A program made the translations under genes and the position numbers. Shown here in pieces: positions 53,880 to 64,000 of a stretch of DNA of 64,000 bases. The DNA is taken from contig OY759262.1 of NCBI GenBank assembly GCA_963662155.1, positions 56,612,490 to 56,676,489 on the forward strand, written 5' to 3'. The notes below the pieces were generated by a model. It ran no database searches. It saw only the letters and a list, made by a program, of their open reading frames with translations, and was not told the origin of the DNA. This stretch comes from Lamellibrachia columna. Taxonomy: Eukaryota; Annelida; Polychaeta; Sabellida; Siboglinidae. Position 1 is the stretch's first letter; each line of letters starts with the position of its first letter.

Positions 53880-54577
53880 GTCAAGCCACGAGGCGCTGGC
53901 TCTTCCCACATACACCAGTGGTCTGGACGACACAACTCAGCCCAACAAACATTCTGGATTATCTCCTCACGGTCTTTGAAGCGGAGAAGTTTAACGATGG
54001 TCGGCCACTGTTTGGGGCGGTTCGTATCAGGTTTACCGATCCGATTGGCTATCTCGATTTATATTTTCGTGTTGTCGAAATGCATCTTGTTTTTCAGGAT
54101 GTCTCGTACTTTTGCCTATGTTGTTTTCCAGTCCTCGTTCGGGAATTTTTGGATGCCGTCAATTCCAATGCAATTTCAGCGAGAGTAGTTGTCTAGACAG
54201 TCGACTTGGTTGGCGAGTGATTACAATAATTCTTCTATGTTTTTCCTTTTCTCGTCATCATCGACTGGACGTTTTCGGTTGATGATTTTCGCTCCAATTC
54301 TGCCATAGTCGACTTGAGATTAGCAATGTCATCTCTGGTGAATTACAGGTTTGTCTTCTGTTCGGTTATGTCCTGTGTCATTTTGGTCAGGAACCTGTTG
54401 ACTCTGCTGTTTGTTGTCGATATATGCGCTTTTAACCACGATATGTCTTTCTTGCTAAGCAGTTAATTACCGGAAGAGGATCTCTTGGGTGTTAATGGTC
54501 AGCATAGTCGCTGTCAATGGCAACGTTCGTAATTTGGTCATATGTTGTGGTTGGCGCAGACCTTCGTCCCGCCATAC
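53880..54577 (-). mobile_element. LINE ORF1 (L1-type), decayed
   Basis: The reverse strand begins MAGRRSAPTTTYDQITNVAI at about 54577. After stops it reads LDNYSR, CIGIDGIQKFPNEDW, AKVRDILKNKM, ANRIGKPDTNRP and VKLLRFKDREEII, all L1 ORF1p-like landmarks. It is a different lineage from 12630-13265. No RT follows. Confidence 0.75.
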
Positions 54578-54599
54578 CCAGTACGTATTTACACTTGAT

Positions 54600-56460
54600 G
54601 CGAGCTCAGTCCGCCGGAGCGAAGTAGACACGTACCGTTAAGTCAACTGTATCAACAATCTAGCAAAAATATTCAGCGTAACCATTTACATAAAGCATTA
54701 TACATCAGAGGTATACTCAACAACTTTTTGTGTTATTCGACCACAATTGTATTTCGTTAGGTTCCAGGTGATGGTCTAAAAGTATAATGACTACATTACA
54801 TCGTAGGTCCTTCAACCAGATGTTTAAGCCAGGAGTAAACTACTCCACAGAGAGGAGAACTATATGAATCATAAACCAAAGGAGAGAATATATATATATG
54901 ATGTCAAAATGAAAGAGTGAACTGTGTAACTCATGCAGGTACATTAGCAAAGTTAGCCTAAAGTTCGGTTCTATCGCGCATGTGTTTTGTATCGCGCACA
55001 TATTTCCAATGGTCGTCCCGGTATCGTTGCTGCGGATACAGAGAAACATGTTGACCCAAGCAACAGCTTTTACCAACTAGACGTTGAGGAAACGTAATGC
55101 CACTGACGGATGGTATCTTACTTATGATTGACAAGCACTAATTTTGATGTCTTGGGCGATAACATGTGATGACCCATTCATTAATTTTCCTCACGTTTCC
55201 AACGGTTTGCTACTAGTATAATATGGTGCAGCAATAACGTCCCGCCTAGTGCACGACTGATGACAGTAAAGCTCATAAGATCTTAACACCTGGGCCGCTG
55301 GTGTTCGTATGCATCTACCCTGCTTCAAGATCTGTTGTGATAAGTAATTAATTTCATCATGGTCACATAGTTATACGAATAAAGTGTTGATATTGTACTT
55401 CCAACGTAGATGTCCGTCATGTAGACGGCTGTGGGTCCTATCGGCCAATGATTTAGTAATACACAGTTTTCCTTTAGTCATCAACAAAATATAATCTGAA
55501 CGATTAGGTCTTATAGTAATTACATTTCTCTCTCATTTGTTTGGGATTTCGCCAACATTCTCATTATGACGAAGCCATCGTATATGATATTCTACGCTGT
55601 TTTTGTGTGAGTCAGTATGTCCTAAATTCGTTTTGTAGTCTGGATCATTATCAAGATTAAACGAGGTTGCCATCCAAGGCAAAACACCCATATGGTAAGT
55701 GGACAAGGAAGTCACTGGCTTATCACATCAAAATAACGAATAACGTTCACCACAACATGACCTTTCTACCCTCCAGTACCTAATTGTGCAGTGCTGCTTC
55801 CGCTGATGCAAGTCGACGCACTGTTATCATTAAGAATATAATTTTAGGGCATTATATAGTGTTTTTCTCCGTAAACACGTTGTTTTATCAATGTGTAATT
55901 GCTGCATTATATAAGCAATTGCGGTAAACACTTATATTATGCAAGGACGAAAATCGTTTTTAAATGTTCAATTGTCTTTAGTTTAACAAATACTGTAATA
56001 ACAATTATGACAATATATGTTATAACTATTATTATTGTTAATATTATTACTACTACTGTGGTAAATACAACACATTGTGAACTGTGTCAAAAGCAACATC
56101 TCTACAAACAGTGATAACAATATACGAGTATAAATTGAAAAGAAACACCGCAGAAAGGTAAGCGAGCGTCTTTGAAACACCGCGTCCGATACTATGACAA
56201 TAAATCCAGTTTGTATGTGCAATGTCTGCAGGCGACCGACACGGTGCTTCACGAATCAGACTGTTCATCCACCGTCGCTCTCATCAACGGAACTCTCAAC
56301 GTCCTTTGTAATAAACATCAGTGTCCTAACTCGGATCATCGCTGTTGACGTCGATAATTGAGCAAGGAATGATATGTTGAGTCACATACGACGTTATCGA
56401 CACGTTGACCTCCACCATGTCACGAAAGGTGTACTCCGCCGATGAACTGTGTCGGTGTTG
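54600..56460. other. Intergenic and 3' flank of U4
   Basis: 55850-56400 is colinear with positions 1-430 of the window, for example the cgcgtccgatacta block, marking the 3' edge of unit U4. No gene seen. Confidence 0.5.
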
Positions 56461-56651
56461 TCACTTTGTGAAGCCGTAAACATGAGTGAGAGGATTATAC
56501 ACCAGACCAACTCCACATGACTTAGTAAAACATCTCTTGTTGTTATCACACTGGATGTAGTCGTGTGGATTTGGTGCTTCAAAATAGAAACCATGGGCAC
56601 TCGTGTTCTCGTCGAAGCAGGGATTCCGTGTGTCGCAATTGTACATCAAAG
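56461..56651 (-). pseudogene. U4 CBM14 exon, last Cys lost
   Basis: Acceptor ttgcag, phase 1. It reads [34 protein letters not shown], then THVYGFTK and TGA at 56461. The final Cys of the fold is Tyr and the usual stop codon is gone, adding three residues. It is open over 62 residues, but the rest of U4 is broken, so it is probably a pseudogene part. Confidence 0.7.
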
Positions 56652-57187
56652 CTGCAAACAACACAATAACGTAACATGATATAATCTTTGGCGATACGAC
56701 AGTAACTGGCAATTTTCAAAGTCAAATACAAGTATACCAAACGTTAGGTGACTATCTTCAATTGTTATGCAAATAAATTGTGTTAAATAGTGCAATCATA
56801 CAAGCATTTGAAAATGAAATTTCTACTATCTGAAGCATTTTTGTATGAATTGCATGGAGGCAGAAATAGCATTACCCATGTCTTATTCGACATGACACGT
56901 GCTTATCTGTTCTTGGTCGAATGTATAAGCAGTCACAGAGCACTACAATATCTAGATAGCTATCAAGCATTAAAGTCCAGTTTCCTAGTTCTGTTGCGAC
57001 TGTACTGACTTAGTCTGAATGAGACCATTACATTTCTTGATGTCGAACTTGCAAGAACATCGAAGAGCATCATGGCAACAACTGTACACTTAAATGTTCG
57101 CGAATCGTTGATACACACAATATAACTGCATGTGACAAAAAAAACATGTTATGTTTATACAATATTAAATAAAAATAAAAAAAAACA

Positions 57188-57273
57188 CATTCTCTATCTG
57201 GTTCGCAGTTGTCTCCTATGTAGCGGTATGTGCAGTGACAGACGTTCATGTAGCGATTCTGCAATTCGGAGCT
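57188..57273 (-). pseudogene. U4 EGF3-type exon, deleted
   Basis: Acceptor caacag and PNC start are kept. About 28 bp covering the central cysteines are lost and the frame shifts before NVCHC. The donor GT has become AT. Confidence 0.75.
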
Positions 57274-57334
57274 GTTGACACAAGTCATAAGTCATTAATA
57301 TATGAAGTCGTTCATTGAACAATACACAAACATA

Positions 57335-57388
57335 CGCGCGCGCACACACACACACACGCACGCACGCACGCACGCACGCACGCACACA

Positions 57389-57460
<72 letters not shown>

Positions 57461-57465
57461 CAGTA
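57335..57465. repeat. (CA)n/(CGCA)n microsatellite
   Basis: About 130 bp, in a U4 intron. Confidence 0.97.
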
Positions 57466-57671
57466 TTAGATTTACCGAAACTAACACAGAATAAATGTTT
57501 GATGGCCTATTTGCGTTGCATTCATTCGACCTTACGGGGAAGTTTTTTCGGTAGGCTTCATCTTCAGAGGCCTATTGGTGGTACGGTGAAACGACGGAAT
57601 GCAAGTCAAAAGGGAAACACCAATGTACTGAGCGGTAGAGTACATCATTGCGGGAAACTTGCAATACTTAC

Positions 57672-57760
57672 ACATTCATGTTGTCGTTTGTTCCGTAGTC
57701 GACTCTATGGTAGGTTCAGTTGTTTCGGTTTCAGTTTTTGTTTCAGTGTAAATTATATTG
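57672..57760 (-). pseudogene. U4 mucin exon remnant
   Basis: The donor gtaagt is kept. Only one to two Thr-rich units remain (TETTEPTIESTTEQ), and the codon before ATG at the exon end is TGA where gene B has CCA. No acceptor AG is evident. Confidence 0.65.
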
Positions 57761-58005
57761 TCATGACAAAAAAGGCAGTCAAAGCTATAATTGATGGGTG
57801 AATGGATTGGCTAGGAAATCACTACTTTCAATCACAGAGAAGTGCGACATTGCATACAGTGATAACGCATAATGTCAATGGATGTAACAGTAGCAAAAAA
57901 AAACTATTTATCTAGTTCTTGCCTTGTTGTTGATCGGTAAGGTAAACATGTGCAATCACAGAGAGGTAGAGTACATAGTAAAATTAAGTCGAGGTCGCTA
58001 CTTAC

Positions 58006-58119
58006 CACATTTGGCGCCGATGTAGCCCAACAGGCAGCAACAGGTCGCTTTGAAGCCCGGAGAACAGTTGGTGCATTTGCCGTTATTGAGACAGTCAGCG
58101 TCTCTCTTACACTGGAACG
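58006..58119 (-). CDS. U4 EGF2-type exon, intact
   Basis: A 114-nt phase 1-1 exon reading FQCKRDADCLNNGKC and TNCSPGFKATCCCLLGYIGA. It has one additional Cys (ATCCC, where U1 has ATCDC). Both splice sites are good. It sits inside an otherwise broken gene copy. Confidence 0.6.
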
Positions 58120-58969
58120 CTGCAATAAGCGAAGTGTCGATGTTCCATTCACACTTGAAGAGCACATTATACACCCGCCAATTGCATAGTACATTCCACA
58201 AACTGCAGGCAATGTGCGTCACAGGGTGTCATGCCCATTAACATAAAGACGCAGTATTACGTCAAATACCAACTTTTGTAGGTCACAGATATGCACGAGG
58301 GGCGGGTCAAGGTCCGTCAATGACCGCTGTATGTTTAGCCGCAAAAAAACGATTAGAATGACGACAACCAGCGACTTTATGATTAATTGACCCTAACGTA
58401 TTGTTATCACCCATAAACGACCATATCGGACAATATATATCCCTATATGTTAATTGATTTGTTCATGTAAGTTTGACCATTCATTTTAACAGTTATTCGC
58501 ACATGCAAACAACTGAACCTGTCCAAACACAAAATGTCCCCAAATGTGCATCAGAAAATATGCAATGGTGCGTAATTTTGTGGCGCAGGAGTACGTGAAA
58601 TATCATATATTTTTGACGAACATATTTAATTATGGACAATGAGACACATTGCCGGGGGAGTTGGGCGGGTCATGCACTTGACGTGTGTGTAAACTGTGTC
58701 TAGTTTGTGCTACAATTGCAAATTAGTTTATTCTGGTTACAGGCCAAACCTTATTTGACACTTTCATGCAAACACAGTAAGTTCGCCTACTTCCATCACA
58801 ATATTATGAGATAAAACGCTCTTAAGTACGTGAATATACATTATTGGGTATAATTAAGGGCAACAAAAGTCATAGCCCGAACGCCGACATTTTTATTTTA
58901 ATGTGCCATATTATTTTATGAGGCAACTGTCATATGTTTAATAAATACACACAGCGTGTATATTCTCAC
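58120..58969. other. U4 intron
   Basis: Colinear with 5700-6100 of U1 plus about 450 bp of extra sequence. No exon seen. Confidence 0.5.
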
Positions 58970-59068
58970 CTTTTTCGCAATGGTCACCAATGTAGAACTA
59001 TGCAGTGGCATATGTTCTGGAAGCAGTTTCCCCGTTCAAGCAGTCACTCGACTTTCTGCATATCGGAT
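58970..59068 (-). pseudogene. U4 EGF1-type exon, frameshifted
   Basis: 99 nt instead of 102. One base is lost in the GGGGG run before the third Cys and two bases near the end, with a TAG in the shifted middle part. Splice sites are kept. Confidence 0.75.
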
Positions 59069-60158
59069 CTGCTGACACAATATGTTGGGACCTATGCATC
59101 ACTGCATAAATGCATTACCATTACGTGTTATGGGAGATGGCCCGCGTTTGTCAAATGGCTTCCGAATAACAGATCATCCGTTCAAAACACGTCCGTAGAA
59201 AGACTTTGGTGAACCCGTAGCAGTGCGCAGTCAGCTGTGCCAAAGTCTCGCGAGATCTAATCAGTGTATGCCAGTTTCAACGGGGAGTTCCATTACAGCA
59301 TGTATCTTACTGGTGTGCACCACTCAGGATTGACAAATATGAAGTGATACTAAATCATGTTCGTCTTCTGCGCTCGCCAATCATGGCAATAGTGCTAGGC
59401 AATCGATTGATAAATTAGATATTCTACAAAATTACATATGTGATTTTTAGAGACATTGTATGTATTATTAAGATATTTAGATTAGGGCGTGTCTTCCAAA
59501 TTAGTAGCGACGGCGGCCCATCCATTTATTAAGAAACAATGGATTCGCTTTCATTACCGACCTTTGGCATTCCAAAATAATTGACACAATAAACATAATA
59601 GATCCCTCCTATCCGGTGTCAAGATAAGAGAAGTAAGCGACTCCGTAGAGAAGATAACTATTTGACGATTGACTACAACGTTGTTGAACCAACGGGTTGC
59701 GTAACTCTATCTCTGTTTCGTCAAAATGAGAGGGTCAGATGTACATATTATTAAGTTGTTTTAACCATATTATGTTGCATTGTAAGGTAAAAAGTTTTGG
59801 TAACAAAAATCAAACAGATTAATGCGGATCATTTCGGCCGGAGGACAGTTATTCTTAACACACCGGCTTCAATGGACCGGACGTATTGCTGGTGTTCTTG
59901 AGGCTAAGGTCGAAGAAGTTTTGAGTCAGTCCAGACAAGCCTCGGGGCTTACATTCAGGGAGAATAAGCCGCAGCCGGGGGCGAAAGGTGCAGGACGATT
60001 CATAACCAAGCAATTCATACCTCCGACAACAGTGACATCAGCAGATATTTTGCGTTACACAAGCAATAAAAGTCACAAACGATAACGACAGCAACGTCTA
60101 CGTAGACAACAATGACGTTGACGCAAATTTGAAACAAAAAAACGAAAAACGTACTGAC

Positions 60159-60243
60159 CGAAGACGCAGCCACCGAGCGTAGACTCGACTAATTGAACGA
60201 AGACGACAAGAGTGACCAGGACATACGTCTTTACGCTGGCCAT
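60159..60243 (-). CDS. U4 signal-peptide exon
   Basis: ATG at 60241-60243 opens MASVKTYVLVTLVVFVQL, then VESTLGGCVF, and the donor gtcagt ends phase 1. Same length as 7349-7433. This exon is intact, but the next exon is frameshifted, so the product would be short. Confidence 0.65.
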
Positions 60244-60311
60244 TGCTGATGCAGTAGTTTCTTCTCGATCGTTAATTGCGAAGACAGTCGTAGAACTTCG
60301 CAAAACCTGAG

Positions 60312-60318
60312 TATTTAA
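60312..60318 (-). promoter_or_regulatory. Candidate TATA box of U4
   Basis: The reverse strand reads TTAAATA about 70 bp upstream of the ATG, colinear with ATAAATA of U1. Confidence 0.45.
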
Positions 60319-60859
60319 GCGTTGCGTCACGACGTTACTGCTCCAACCGGTCGACGTGCGACCTTCCCCATCGATCAAGGGCAGCAGTTATGTCGTGTTC
60401 ACAAAGGAAGCAGACGATTTAACCATTACCTGTAGGTGTAGAATGTGTTCATCTATAAAGTGCCGGCTAATGATAAATCACTTTCAGTGCCAACTCGTTA
60501 GTTTTTTTCGGCATTCGTACATTTATTTCCAGCATTGCGAGTGAGAAATGGTTCTTCTCTCTCTACTGCTGAGACGGGCGTCTCTGCACAACGTCAGCTT
60601 ACACAATGAGCCAATTACATGGGAATTGAAAAAAAGGAATGTCGATGACGTATAAAATGAGGCAATAATTATTGGTGCGGGTGTGAACCAAACTTCCAGT
60701 TCATACCAACCGTTGTACCAGAAAACTAAAGTAAATTAAACAAACCTCTTGATTTCAAGGTAGTTTTTCTTCTTTCGATATTTGACAAGCACGATATTGA
60801 ATATCTTATACGATAATATGTGATGGCGCCTTTGAATATTTGTCAGTTGCAGTGGACAT

Positions 60860-61120
60860 ACTAAGAGAGGTACTGTACGCCGACGACCTAACAGTGGTGA
60901 CAAATAGCAAGAAGAACTACAAAAGACGCTGCAAAATAGAATAGCATCTATAGAAAACATGGCCTCCGAATTAATTTTCAGAAGATGGGCGAACTGGAGG
61001 TTGGCCTGCATGTAGTTGTAGACGGAAACGCAATTAAACAAGTGGACATATTTGTGTATTTTGACGGAATAGCTCATGAGGATGGAGGAAGTAGCAGAGA
61101 TACACAGAGGAGGTTGAGTG
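60860..61120 (+). mobile_element. Decayed LINE RT segment (U4 copy)
   Basis: The plus strand reads VLYADDLTVVTNSKK, the RT active-site block, then frameshifted sequence parallel to 7990-8160. It is the U4 counterpart of the insertions upstream of U1 and U2. Confidence 0.7.
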
Positions 61121-61983
61121 GCTAATGAAACATTATGCGTCAAATTGCTTATTTTCGTTAGGTAGTTATCAGGAGTGTTTAAGCGTGTGTGCGTTCTTGT
61201 CGACGCTATTATAATTCTTCAACGTTCGATTTGCCAACAACCGCTGGTTTTCGTTTCTATGCATTATGTTATTCGTCAACACAAACACGTATGCAGATGT
61301 AAAATGGCAAAACACTGCTTAAGCGGAAGTACATTTAAGAAACAATAGCCGTTGCAACGCGGAAAACACCTCGCGAAAAAAGCAGATAGGATACATATTG
61401 CATTCACCTAGCAGCCATTATCGTATTAGAGCCACAGCGGCGAGTTTGTGTTAAATTTTAAATGTATTCTACATCTACTTGTAAGGTAGGCGTGGACAAG
61501 GCAGGAAATACCAATAAAAGTGTTCAGAAATGATGCTGAGGAGCAGTGTTTGACCTTCACCCGATAAAGTTGCCGAGCAGCAAGACCAACAACTTTCAGA
61601 AGTTCCTTTTCCCCTGGAAAATGGCTGCCCAAAACAAATTTTAAGAACATTTATTAGAACTTAGAAAATATAAATATTATAAGCAAAATACCGTGAATTC
61701 ATTTGATTTTTATTTCCTGGTTACATGTCAGTGAATATAGGAATTTATGGTTTATAAATGTGCGGCAATCTCCTCCAAACTTTCAAAATACTATCGGAAC
61801 AATCAAGCCGAGTCTCTGTGGTTCGATTGAACTGCTGCTGCACCCTCATACTGAGGTTGTTATATTATCCCATCAGCTGCCCTTGCAGCTTTAACTATTC
61901 CTGCTTGACTATTCACGCTTGCTACTTTCCACAGGACATATAGCACATCGCTTATGACAAATCAAATCGACACTACCACAATG

Positions 61984-62025
<42 letters not shown>

Positions 62026-62756
62026 TAATAAAACTCAATGGTCGCAACATTTGTTTACACTGTTTTCTTGTTAACAGTGGTATTCGAAATCATGTCTTCT
62101 GTTTAATTTCCAGTCGGTAAATCACTAGCATATGAACATCTAAATCCCTTACAAATATGAAAAATATTGTTAAAACCAAACCACTGACCATTTCACCACT
62201 GCTAAAACTTACATTGATACATCAGCAATATCCATTGTCTCGTCTACATCCGTTTATAACGCGTTTATAGCGCGCTGAAATGCACCAGCCTCTGCGATTA
62301 TCGCCCAACGGCGCGTGGTAAATCATTTCGCAGCACTATTTAGACTAAAAAAGTGTCCTATAGTGTAATATTTGATTATCACATCTGCACTTTGTTTACC
62401 TGAAGCGCCCTGTATATATTTCGTTCTTTCATTCCAGCATACAGTTTACCTGTATGGTGGAAGTAACGTATCAAATTAGCTAAAACGAGATAGGAATGAA
62501 ATATAAAGCCGACATCAGCAGTACTAAATTACTAAATTACCCATTTCGGAAAAGGGGTCAGACAACAGTGCAAAATTGCATTGGTGGCCATATTAACGTT
62601 TTATCTGATTATAAAAAAAAAATTACCATCAAAGGTTTTGTCAAAATCACATACCTCCAGCTCTTTTTAAACGCCCCCCACGCACGATGCCCGTCAATGT
62701 TTACAAACAAAATCCATGTATTCGTGCGCCCACATGTTCCATAGCAATTCAGTTAC
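61121..62756. other. Intergenic; (AT)n at 61986-62025; dispersed repeat copy 2 at 62550-62750
   Basis: 61150-61260 matches the distal flank of U1 and U2. The dispersed repeat shared with 51840-52045 lies at the right end, in opposite orientation. No gene seen. Confidence 0.5.
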
Positions 62757-62958
62757 TTCCGACGCGATCGATATGTGTTTTGCGTGGCTGCACCCGTCAG
62801 TGGCCGGTTTACACACCATGATACCACATGACCTATGATAACATACTTCGTTGGCGTCACATTGGATGTGCTTGTGAGGATCAGGATGTTGGTAATGTAA
62901 ACCATGGACGTCTGTGTTGGCCTTGAAGCAGGGATTCCGATAACTGATAATTTCAACA
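62757..62958 (-). pseudogene. CBM14 exon fossil
   Basis: The reverse strand keeps NPCFKANTDVHG, HPDPHKHIQC and CGIMVCKPATDGC. The first Cys region is missing, the entry frame is wrong and there is no stop in the expected place. Confidence 0.7.
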
Positions 62959-63094
62959 CATTAAAGGAGCAATGATAAAGGCTGCATGGTATTTATTACA
63001 TTCAGTGATGAAAGTTCAAACACGAAACTCTGGGATATGTTGATATATACGACGTCATCGACACGTTGATCTCCGACGTGTCACGTCTGTGGCA

Positions 63095-63279
63095 CTAAGT
63101 CGCGCAACCTAGATGTGTCTGTTTCCACACCAGATTTCCTGGGCATGACATATCATAACATCCACCGTTGGCGTCACATTGGATAAACTTGTGTGGGTCC
63201 GATTGTTCAAAATAGAAACCATGGACGACAAGGTTCGCGGTGAAGCATGGACTTCGTGTATCGCAATTGTACTTCAAAG
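63095..63279 (-). CDS. Terminal CBM14 exon of a further gene (U5)
   Basis: Acceptor ttttacag, phase 1, 185 nt, stop TAG at 63095-63097. It reads LKYNCDTRSPC, GFYFEQSDPHKFIQC, CYDMSCPG and THLGCAT. All six cysteines are present, so it is intact. It diverges more from U1 and U3 than they do from each other. Its upstream exons must lie beyond the window, since the gene runs leftward. Confidence 0.75.
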
Positions 63280-63339
63280 CTGTAAAACACCACGAAGGCA
63301 GCATTATATAATGTTTGTCGATACGGCACGAATTAAACA

Positions 63340-64000
63340 AATATCAAAGTCAAAAATTTCGCTCACACCCTTACACTCCCGATGTACCCACTGCCTACAC
63401 CCGCCACATTGCACCCATCCTTCACCTTCCCTACTGTCCGAATATATATCCGCACTGTATAAAAACCTTTATCATCTAATAATTATGGCGTTTATTAGGC
63501 TAATGTGCTGTAGATATTAATCAATAAATTGATACTAGTTTGTGATTTAAACAGTAGGTCTAATAATACATTTTCACATTACCAAATTAGGTAATTAATG
63601 TACATTGTAGCAACGCCTATGGTATAACCTCATATCCATTATGTTCAAAGTAACTGCGCGATGTGGCCCACATTGGCCTTTTGCAAAGAGCATTGGTCGG
63701 ATGCCGTTTTGTGTTCAACGCGTGCATTCACGTCACAATGGACTTGCACATTCCACTAAATAAAGATCTTCCGTAAACATGCCTCATTTATGGCTAAATA
63801 CCCTGGCCATTTCTTAAAATATGGAGTTTGAAAGTATTTTAATGAAAGTGCCAAAACACAAATTTATGACTCAAGGTTTTGGATTCGCGCCTGTACGACG
63901 TTAGTTACTGTCTCCTTGCGAGTCTCTAAACACTAGTTTACCCCCAGTGCACGTCAGGATAGCTAAAATGGCGGGTCCACATTGGCCGAGGGGTCCACCT
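63340..64000. other. Intron or flank of U5, no exon seen
   Basis: No recognisable exon or element to the end of the window. Confidence 0.4.

Noticed and set aside
53771..54196. 141-codon plus-strand ORF
   Set aside because: It lies antisense to a recognisable LINE ORF1 on the minus strand.

Overview
This window looks like nuclear DNA of a marine invertebrate. The evidence is phase-1 introns around secreted cysteine-rich exons, a great deal of microsatellite, and decayed non-LTR and Ty3/gypsy retroelements of the kind common in molluscs, annelids, brachiopods and amphioxus. A lophotrochozoan is my best guess, but the sequence does not fix the phylum. There is no bacterial-style gene organisation: real genes are short exons with splice sites, almost all on the minus strand, and most long ORFs are microsatellite or antisense artefacts.

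The window is dominated by a minus-strand cluster of genes that end in a chitin-binding (peritrophin-A/CBM14) exon. Unit U1 (about 1-9400) is a complete gene: signal peptide, EGF, EGF, a damaged Thr-rich mucin exon, EGF, EGF, CBM14. U2 (about 9400-12270) is a collapsed copy in which a broken CBM14 exon is joined almost directly to the upstream flank. U3 (from about 15930) keeps CBM14, two EGF exons and a greatly expanded mucin exon. Upstream of these, in place of the usual 5' exons, are eight furin-like Cys-rich exons (22.8-30.5 kb), a linker exon and a signal-anchor exon (32.3-32.6 kb). All these exons are in compatible phase and would encode an 832-residue type II membrane mucin with a distal chitin-binding head. 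U4 (about 55.85-61.3 kb) is a decayed copy. The last 1.3 kb holds the CBM14 end of a further gene that continues beyond the window.

Upstream of the signal-anchor exon lies a four-copy tandem array (33.97-41.20 kb, unit about 1.81 kb). Each unit carries a candidate 31-codon first exon on the minus strand and, on the plus strand, a broken ORF with an Arg-rich start and Thr-rich end, perhaps a fossil viral capsid. Beyond it are retroelement fragments, a tRNA-derived SINE head, a minisatellite, and the last two exons of an SH3BGR-like (glutaredoxin-fold) gene at 45.71-46.51 kb. A decayed gypsy pol lies at 47.8-49.0 kb, a LINE tail at 52.2-52.5 kb and a LINE ORF1 at 53.9-54.6 kb.

Taken together, the cluster shows exon shuffling and birth-and-death evolution. 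Every exon of the family is symmetric phase 1-1, so domains can be lost, gained or skipped without breaking the frame. Old LINE insertions shared between units date from before the duplications.
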